This document shows positions 5,291 to 10,071 of a DNA stretch of 10,071 nucleotides, piece by piece. Made by a program: the position numbers and the translations under genes. Positions within the stretch are counted from its first letter, which is position 1. The number at the start of each line of letters is the position of its first letter. The notes below the pieces were generated by a model. The model saw only the letters and a program-made list of their open reading frames with translations. It did no database searches and had not been told where the DNA came from. The stretch lies in NCBI GenBank assembly GCA_023132995.1, contig JAGLXI010000100.1:1-10071 (forward strand). Reading direction: 5' to 3'. The stretch comes from Candidatus Zixiibacteriota bacterium (GTDB taxonomy: Bacteria; Zixibacteria; MSB-5A5; GN15; FEB-12).

Positions 5291-8200
5291 TCACACTACC
5301 GATATCGTAAAATTGTCGCCCATCTGAGTATCAGCCCAATCCCTGACAAAGGTCAGCGCCGTCACATTGGAATCACCTAAGGCAGCGTCCATGAGAAAAC
5401 GGACTACCTGGTTGGCTGTAGCATCGAACCTCACTTGCACCACGCCACCCTGGAAGTAGACTGACGGATTGCCGGCAGGCGTTGTTGAGCGCCTCATGTT
5501 CAACTCGTAATTAGTATCAGCCGAGGCATCGGTTCTGAAACCCGGAAGAAAGTGAATGAACAGCTCATCGAGGTCAGTGGTGCCTGCTATCAGACGACAC
5601 CTGCCCCCCCAGTCCAGCCATTCCCGCTGAATACTGAAGAGAGCCCCGGCTCTCTCAGTGTCAGTCCAGGCAGCCGGATCATTGTCAAAAGTCACTTGAC
5701 CCAATAGTCCGACCACAATAACACCCTTGTAGTGACGGTTGGCATGGCCCGGGTGGAACCAGTTCATGGAAGACTCATCCTGACCGGTATCGTACATGGC
5801 CAGGTGGAGTTCCTTGTTGGCGACTCCCAGCCCGTGATGCTCACTCAGATGCAGCGGCGTGAGCACATTGGCGCGGAGGTTCGGATTTCCGGCGAGATCC
5901 CTGTCAAACGTGTAATTGGTGACACCATGGCTAAACCTGGCTTCGAACTTCATTCCGTTCAGAAAATGCTGGAGTCCCTCGTTTGGGGGACCAACATTTG
6001 GGTCAGAGTCGGTCTCGTCATTGACGAAGTGCAGATAATACCACAGGTGATGCAGCCGTCTCGACTGGTTATTTCGCATCATCGACGGGTAGTTCCGCAG
6101 CATCGAGTACTGCTCACACGGTTGCCCATAACGGTGAGGATTCCACGTATGCCCAACACCGTGAGAATCAACAAAGGGAATCGTGAAGTCGTTATTGTTG
6201 TACGGGTATTCATCAGGCAAACCACCGGCATGTCCCAACTCATGAGCAAGGGTAAGAACGCCGTAAGCCTGGCCAAATTCATTTGTTACCGGCTGTGAAG
6301 CACCCATAGCTGCTCCCTGATCCTGGTAATGGCCCTTTTGGAGCTTGAATGCCGAATACTGTGAACCATAGGGTCGTCCACCCCAGTGCCACGCGCCACT
6401 ATCGTTACATATGAACCCGAGGAACTTCGATCTCCCGCCGCGCGCATTGCGCAAGGATGTCTGCATATTGGGTCGGGCGATGAGCCAATTGATATCGGCT
6501 TCCCGAGTGGCGTTGACCGTGAAATCGCGTTGCGGCAAGTTTGCGTTGGTAATGGTAAATGTTTCCTTTTCGTCAAAGAAGTAGAAAACCCTGATGAACT
6601 CAGCTTGATTGGCATTAGCTGGATTACGTTCCTGGAACCAGAAATCTTTCGAATTCCAGCGAGTCATGCAATTATAAACACCGAGGTTGTTGAAGTTGTT
6701 GACTTCGGGTGCGGTTGCGAAAGGTGTCACGCCGGCGGTTGCGGCCGGACGAGTGTCGCGCAGGAACGTAGTGGATACGTGCGGTATCAAGAAAGAAATA
6801 GGGTGGTCGCCCTCAAGTGACAGATGATGAAAATAGTGCAAGTCATAGTCACCAGTGAAAATATATTCGGCATCCCTGCCGCGCGTGACAGCGCTGACGT
6901 GGGGATGCATCCGGTCGTAGGACATATTATGGTCTCGATCATGTCGGACGGCGGCCCGGGCGCCCCTGATATGGGCATAGGCCGCCGGCTGGGTCGCGTG
7001 AGGGTCGCCAGTACGCTTATCGGCAACGACATAGAAGCCGTTGCGGAAGTGAACAATGACGACCCGGTGGATCAGGACAGCGTCATTGTTGCTGACATCT
7101 TCCAGCAGGAAATTGCGCGGAAACGGAATTCGGGCCGTGTTAAGGGTGCCCGGCTTGCGCTCGACCAGCGCCAGGTTATGAGTCGCTTGATCCACCCTGA
7201 ACAGCTTGACTCGTGATACGGCCGCGCCGACTTGGAGGTTAACGGCCGCGCCCAGGTGATTCTCGTCCTTGATATCCTGATTGCCATCGGCCTCGTCGAG
7301 CAGGACTATAGCATCAAGATTGAATTCAATCGGTGAGCCCGCTGCGGTTCGGGTGGTTCGATGAGTTTCGTATGCATCGACGTCGTTACCGACCTTGCAC
7401 CGCCAGTTGGCGGATGCCCATTCGGGCGGAAGATCGTAGTACTGCCAGCGCTCGGCGAAGTCATAGCCGTCGATCTGATCCGAAGTGCGCGTGACAACCG
7501 TGGGGTCGGCACCGGCAGCGGTAGTATGTATCCAGCGATCCTGTGTTTCGAATGAGAACTGCACCCGGTCGGCCTTGTTGTCGGCGTCATCCTGAGTGGC
7601 AAACTGGACTATGACGGTGTAAACGCCAGTCTGGGCGTTGTAGGCGGTTCGGGTGCCGATTTCGTCAGGGTCTTCTCCGTCAACAGCGCTCTCAATGACA
7701 GCTTGTATCTGTAACTCCTCGAGGACGGCCATTACCTCGGCTCTGACGCGGTTGTAATACGTGAACTTCAGATGGTAGGCGACGCCATGCAGATCACCGG
7801 CGTCAAGGTAGAGCGGTTTGAAGTGCCCGTCGTGATATATCGGGCAGTCCCCCTGCGTATGAACATCGGGACCCGGGTCCTGGCAGTTAATGGGTGTCGC
7901 GAGTTCCCCCTGGTGAAAGAACAGCAGTTCAACCCGTCGGTTGAGTTGCGAGCGGTAGTCTTCGCGGTCGGCGTCGTCGACCGGGAAGGACTCGCCACAG
8001 GCTGCGCACTTCCTGACCACGGATACGAATCTCAGCCTGCCTCGGACATTGGGAAGGCCTGCTACGTTTGTGCCGATCTTGTCGGCCAGTTGTTCCATGT
8101 AGATGTCAAAGACAGCTCGCCAGAGTTCGACCGGCCACTCCGCCGAATGAGTGCCATTTCCACGCGCTCGCTTGCTCTGTCTGATGGAAGTCATGATAGG

Positions 8201-8839
8201 GGCGCTGGCCAGCGGAGGGGGATCGTTCACGCCGCCGCCCGCGTACCTGGCATTATAGTGGATTATAAAGGCCTCTGTTGCCTGTTTTGTGTTGGTGCCG
8301 TAGTCGTCGTCGATACCGGCTGGATTACAAGGCCAATTCAGGGTCTGATTGACCCATGTCAGGATTTGCTGGAAGTCCTCGACTTTATGGCGTGCATGGC
8401 AGAGGTCTGCCCAGTCATCCCGGCTACCCTCAAGAATGTGCAGAACATTGTTGGCCCGCTCATCGGAAAGCGTGAAGTTGCCCGCTGTTCCCCCCGAGGT
8501 ATCGGTGTGGCCGGCAATAAGCATCTGCAGGCTGGGGTCGAACTCGAATTCACGGTAAACAAGGGCTATCGTGTCAAGCCCGGTCATGGCAGCCTGACGG
8601 GCCTCAATATCAGCGTCGTCCTCATCCCTCCAGTCATCGTCAGAGCCGTCTTGCGAGGAGACTCCGCTCGGCCGGGCAGGCATCATAACGCAACTGTTGA
8701 GGTGAAACAGGACGTCCTCAAACTCGATGATGCGGACCTGTAGAGGGCGGTAAATGATCTGCCACTCGCGATTCGACCGCATAGTCATACCGCCGATCAT
8801 TTGTCGGAAAGATGCGTGATCTTCTGCGGTGTCACCCAC
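5291..8839 (-). CDS. Large OmpA/peptidoglycan-binding/zinc-metallopeptidase protein, candidate effector
   Basis: An 1182-residue protein with a GTG start, chosen because GAGGG sits five bases upstream. Its N-terminal third looks like an OmpA C-terminal (peptidoglycan-binding) domain split by an insertion. The first part has a strand near 37-54, LIAGHTDTSGG (107-117) and NFTLSDERANNVLHIL (121-136); the closing NRRVELLFF is at 300-308. Between them, residues about 156-198 resemble a PG_binding_1 domain. A CxxC pair (C278, C281) precedes the closing segment. The middle (about 350-760) looks like beta-rich domains that I cannot assign. Residues 866-876 read HELGHAGGLPD, an HEXXHXXGXXD zinc site with H866, H870 and D876 as likely ligands and E867 as the base, followed by EY as in M64-like peptidases. 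PSMM (918-921) could be the Met-turn of a metzincin. No signal peptide is evident, which suits delivery by a secretion machine. The substrate, protein or cell-wall peptide, is unknown. The protease and OmpA calls are strong; the effector role is inferred. Confidence 0.9.
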   Translation of the reverse strand: MGDTAEDHASFRQMIGGMTMRSNREWQIIYRPLQVRIIEFEDVLFHLNSCVMMPARPSGVSSQDGSDDDWRDEDDADIEARQAAMTGLDTIALVYREFEFDPSLQMLIAGHTDTSGGTAGNFTLSDERANNVLHILEGSRDDWADLCHARHKVEDFQQILTWVNQTLNWPCNPAGIDDDYGTNTKQATEAFIIHYNARYAGGGVNDPPPLASAPIMTSIRQSKRARGNGTHSAEWPVELWRAVFDIYMEQLADKIGTNVAGLPNVRGRLRFVSVVRKCAACGESFPVDDADREDYRSQLNRRVELLFFHQGELATPINCQDPGPDVHTQGDCPIYHDGHFKPLYLDAGDLHGVAYHLKFTYYNRVRAEVMAVLEELQIQAVIESAVDGEDPDEIGTRTAYNAQTGVYTVIVQFATQDDADNKADRVQFSFETQDRWIHTTAAGADPTVVTRTSDQIDGYDFAERWQYYDLPPEWASANWRCKVGNDVDAYETHRTTRTAAGSPIEFNLDAIVLLDEADGNQDIKDENHLGAAVNLQVGAAVSRVKLFRVDQATHNLALVERKPGTLNTARIPFPRNFLLEDVSNNDAVLIHRVVIVHFRNGFYVVADKRTGDPHATQPAAYAHIRGARAAVRHDRDHNMSYDRMHPHVSAVTRGRDAEYIFTGDYDLHYFHHLSLEGDHPISFLIPHVSTTFLRDTRPAATAGVTPFATAPEVNNFNNLGVYNCMTRWNSKDFWFQERNPANANQAEFIRVFYFFDEKETFTITNANLPQRDFTVNATREADINWLIARPNMQTSLRNARGGRSKFLGFICNDSGAWHWGGRPYGSQYSAFKLQKGHYQDQGAAMGASQPVTNEFGQAYGVLTLAHELGHAGGLPDEYPYNNNDFTIPFVDSHGVGHTWNPHRYGQPCEQYSMLRNYPSMMRNNQSRRLHHLWYYLHFVNDETDSDPNVGPPNEGLQHFLNGMKFEARFSHGVTNYTFDRDLAGNPNLRANVLTPLHLSEHHGLGVANKELHLAMYDTGQDESSMNWFHPGHANRHYKGVIVVGLLGQVTFDNDPAAWTDTERAGALFSIQREWLDWGGRCRLIAGTTDLDELFIHFLPGFRTDASADTNYELNMRRSTTPAGNPSVYFQGGVVQVRFDATANQVVRFLMDAALGDSNVTALTFVRDWADTQMGDNFTISVV

Positions 8840-8844
8840 GGAAT

Positions 8845-8849
8845 CCCTC
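8845..8849 (-). promoter_or_regulatory. Shine-Dalgarno GAGGG deciding a GTG start
   Basis: GAGGG on the minus strand lies five bases (ATTCC) before GTG at 8839. It supports the GTG as the start of the large metallopeptidase gene, ahead of the internal ATG codons at residues 14, 18 and 20. Confidence 0.7.
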
Positions 8850-8864
8850 TTATATTATGGTCAC

Positions 8865-9953
8865 TCAGGATGTAGGTCTTGGATCGATTGCCACCTTGAC
8901 CTTGCCGGGCGGTATGTTTTCCTCCCTGGCGTGGCCGTTGGCATCCAACGTTCCCTTGCGCACTTCGCCGCTCGGCAGAGTAAGGCGATAGTTGCGGTTA
9001 CCGAGCGCATTTCCGTCACTGTCCTTCAGGTTGATTTCGATATAGTCCTTATATCGCAGCATCGGGGAGCGGGCCTCAAAACCGGCAATGGCGACAGTAA
9101 AGAAGAACAGCGGCTGCGAAAATCGCCCCCGGCGCTCTTTTTCGTCGCAGATGCCGAGCAGATCATCGTCGACTTGCAACTCCCACTCAACCTCAGCCCG
9201 GCCACCGCTGACCTCGGATTCCAGCTCTACCAATGACCGATCAGGATGGTCGGCGTCCCTGATGATCACCTCGAACTGAGCCTGTTCGCCATCGTCGATC
9301 CCGGCTGTCTCCGCCTTCAGAGTGACCGTCTCGCCGACCTCGGCCTCGTCAACCGACCAGCCGACGCGGGTTATGGCCTTAAGTTCTATCTCATAATTAC
9401 CGGGTTCCACACCGGATTTCCTGATGCGGCCGGAAAGACCGCTCTGCTCCACTTTGTTGTCCGGTGATGTGAGTTTGTACTGAATACCGGCTATTGGTTT
9501 GCCACCCTTGTCGACAAACTTGACGTCGAGGTAATGATTTTCAGCTTCTGCTTCCCCTTCCAGTTCAGCGGACAAGCCGGCTCCGGCGCCACCGGTTGCG
9601 TCGCCCGTACCACCCTCCCCGGAACCTGCACCGCCGCCACCTCCACCGCCACCGCCGTCAGCAATGAGAACGGTCATGCAGCCCATGGCGATTGTATCCG
9701 GGGGGCCGGTGCAGGTGCACATGTCACCCACTCGTGCAGCGGGCTGGCCTCCAATCAAGACGGTGAAACTGCCCAGAGTGATCGGCCCTCCCACGTGTGG
9801 GGGGGGGGGAACGCCCGGATTTACCATAGGGCATACGTGCATGTCACCCACGCGGGCGGCGGGCATGCCGCCGATCAGTACCGTCGGCTCGCCCTTGACA
9901 ATGGAGCCGCCGTGTGCTGTTGTGTCACCCATACGGGCTGCGGGTTTGCTCAT
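8865..9953 (-). CDS. PAAR-domain spike-tip protein with C-terminal Ig-like extension
   Basis: A 362-residue protein. Residues 1-98 are a PAAR domain built from repeated units: TVLIGGMPAARVGDMHVC (24-41), TVLIGGQPAARVGDMCTC (64-81) and a shortened TVLIAD (94-99). Candidate metal ligands are H14, H39, C41, H53, C79 and C81. PAAR proteins form the sharp metal-binding cone on the VgrG spike of the T6SS and often carry or recruit effectors. A Gly-rich linker (about 99-128) leads to a small beta domain (138-192) resembling carboxypeptidase-regulatory-like folds, an Ig-like domain (about 198-300), and a terminal module (303-356) with the pattern NRxYxL...G..RKGxLDxxG...PPG. The ATG at 9953 is preceded by a weak GAGAAG purine stretch. 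It is the first gene of the block, 25 bases before the metallopeptidase gene. An 11-C run lies in codons 49-52. The PAAR call is firm; the delivery role is inferred because no VgrG is in view. Confidence 0.93.
   Translation of the reverse strand: MSKPAARMGDTTAHGGSIVKGEPTVLIGGMPAARVGDMHVCPMVNPGVPPPPHVGGPITLGSFTVLIGGQPAARVGDMCTCTGPPDTIAMGCMTVLIADGGGGGGGGGAGSGEGGTGDATGGAGAGLSAELEGEAEAENHYLDVKFVDKGGKPIAGIQYKLTSPDNKVEQSGLSGRIRKSGVEPGNYEIELKAITRVGWSVDEAEVGETVTLKAETAGIDDGEQAQFEVIIRDADHPDRSLVELESEVSGGRAEVEWELQVDDDLLGICDEKERRGRFSQPLFFFTVAIAGFEARSPMLRYKDYIEINLKDSDGNALGNRNYRLTLPSGEVRKGTLDANGHAREENIPPGKVKVAIDPRPTS
9799..9809 (-). repeat. Poly-C run of 11 within the PAAR coding region
   Basis: Eleven uninterrupted C on the coding strand make up codons 49-52 (CCC CCC CCC and the first two bases of CCA; Pro-Pro-Pro-Pro). 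At this length the gene is in frame. Gain or loss of one C would shift the frame before the second half of the PAAR domain. Confidence 0.85.
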
Positions 9954-9992
9954 GGATCATCTTCTCTGCCTGGTTTGGTCCGCGTCCAATTC

Positions 9993-10022
9993 AATTTACG
10001 CAATGCCGGCCCGGTGAGTCAA
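9993..10022 (-). promoter_or_regulatory. Candidate sigma-70 promoter of the block
   Basis: On the minus strand TTGACT (10017-10022; 5 of 6 to the -35 consensus) is followed after 18 bases by TAAATT (9993-9998; 4 of 6 to the -10 consensus). Transcription would start some 30 bases before the ATG of the PAAR gene at 9953. The -35 lies inside one arm of the inverted repeat at 10014-10061, so a regulator bound there could block it. Confidence 0.45.
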
Positions 10023-10061
10023 CAAGATAGTTGGGACGCGATTGCTCGCGAATTGACTCAC
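10014..10061. repeat. Nested inverted repeat upstream of the block
   Basis: GTGAGTCAA (10014-10022) and TTGACTCAC (10053-10061) are perfect 9-bp inverted copies 30 bp apart. Between them CGCGA (10037-10041) and TCGCG (10046-10050) form a smaller hairpin with a TTGC loop. Each outer arm contains TGAGTCA/TGACTCA, itself nearly palindromic. Outer arms with TTGACT pointing away from each other suggest operator half-sites or divergent -35 elements. The window ends at 10071, so what lies beyond is not visible. Confidence 0.6.
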
Positions 10062-10071
10062 AATTAATGTT

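Noticed and set aside
7772..8743. Plus-strand open frame of 323 codons
   Set aside because: It is opposite the OmpA and PG-binding part of the large protein, whose motifs are unmistakable. It is a by-product of codon bias in the real gene.
9570..9660. GC-rich triplet-like tract as a separate repeat element
   Set aside because: It encodes the Gly-rich linker of the PAAR protein and is explained by amino-acid composition.

Overview
The window looks like a Gram-negative, probably proteobacterial, chromosome of moderate G+C. This rests on an OmpA-type peptidoglycan-binding domain, a PAAR spike protein, a DcrB/DUF1795-like adaptor and a small non-autonomous element with hairpins of the kind common in proteobacterial intergenic regions. 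The species cannot be told from the sequence.

All convincing genes lie on the minus strand and run from right to left as one tightly packed block. In transcription order they are: a promoter-like region with a nested inverted repeat (9993-10061); a PAAR protein carrying Ig-like domains (9953-8865); a very large OmpA / peptidoglycan-binding / zinc-metallopeptidase protein (8839-5291); a PQQ-type beta-propeller protein with a signal sequence (5280-3976); a DcrB/DUF1795-like protein (3926-3498); a second Ig-like protein that shares its C-terminal half with the PAAR protein (3480-2566); an unrecognised 277-residue protein (2504-1671); and an unrecognised protein of four tandem repeats of about 92 residues (1652-426). 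Gaps between genes are 10 to 61 bases, so one transcript is likely. After the last gene lies a 173-bp MITE-like element with terminal inverted repeats and a CTAA target duplication (228-400). The leftmost 220 bases hold no convincing gene.

The arrangement reads as a type VI secretion (T6SS) effector-delivery island. The PAAR protein would cap the VgrG spike. The DUF1795-like protein is of the family that contains Eag effector chaperones. The Ig-like proteins may be adaptors or cargo linkers, and the metallopeptidase and the last two ORFs are candidate effectors. The secreted propeller could be an accessory or immunity protein. No VgrG, Hcp or sheath gene is in the window, so the T6SS link is inferred from the families present.

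The most notable observations are four. The last two ORFs are in the same frame, separated only by one TAA and six codons, and look like a single protein of about 690 residues that is interrupted or read through. The PAAR gene contains an uninterrupted run of 11 C that could act as a phase-variation switch. The 1182-residue protein joins a split OmpA domain to a metzincin-like HEXXHXXGXXD site. The four-repeat protein belongs to no family I recognise.
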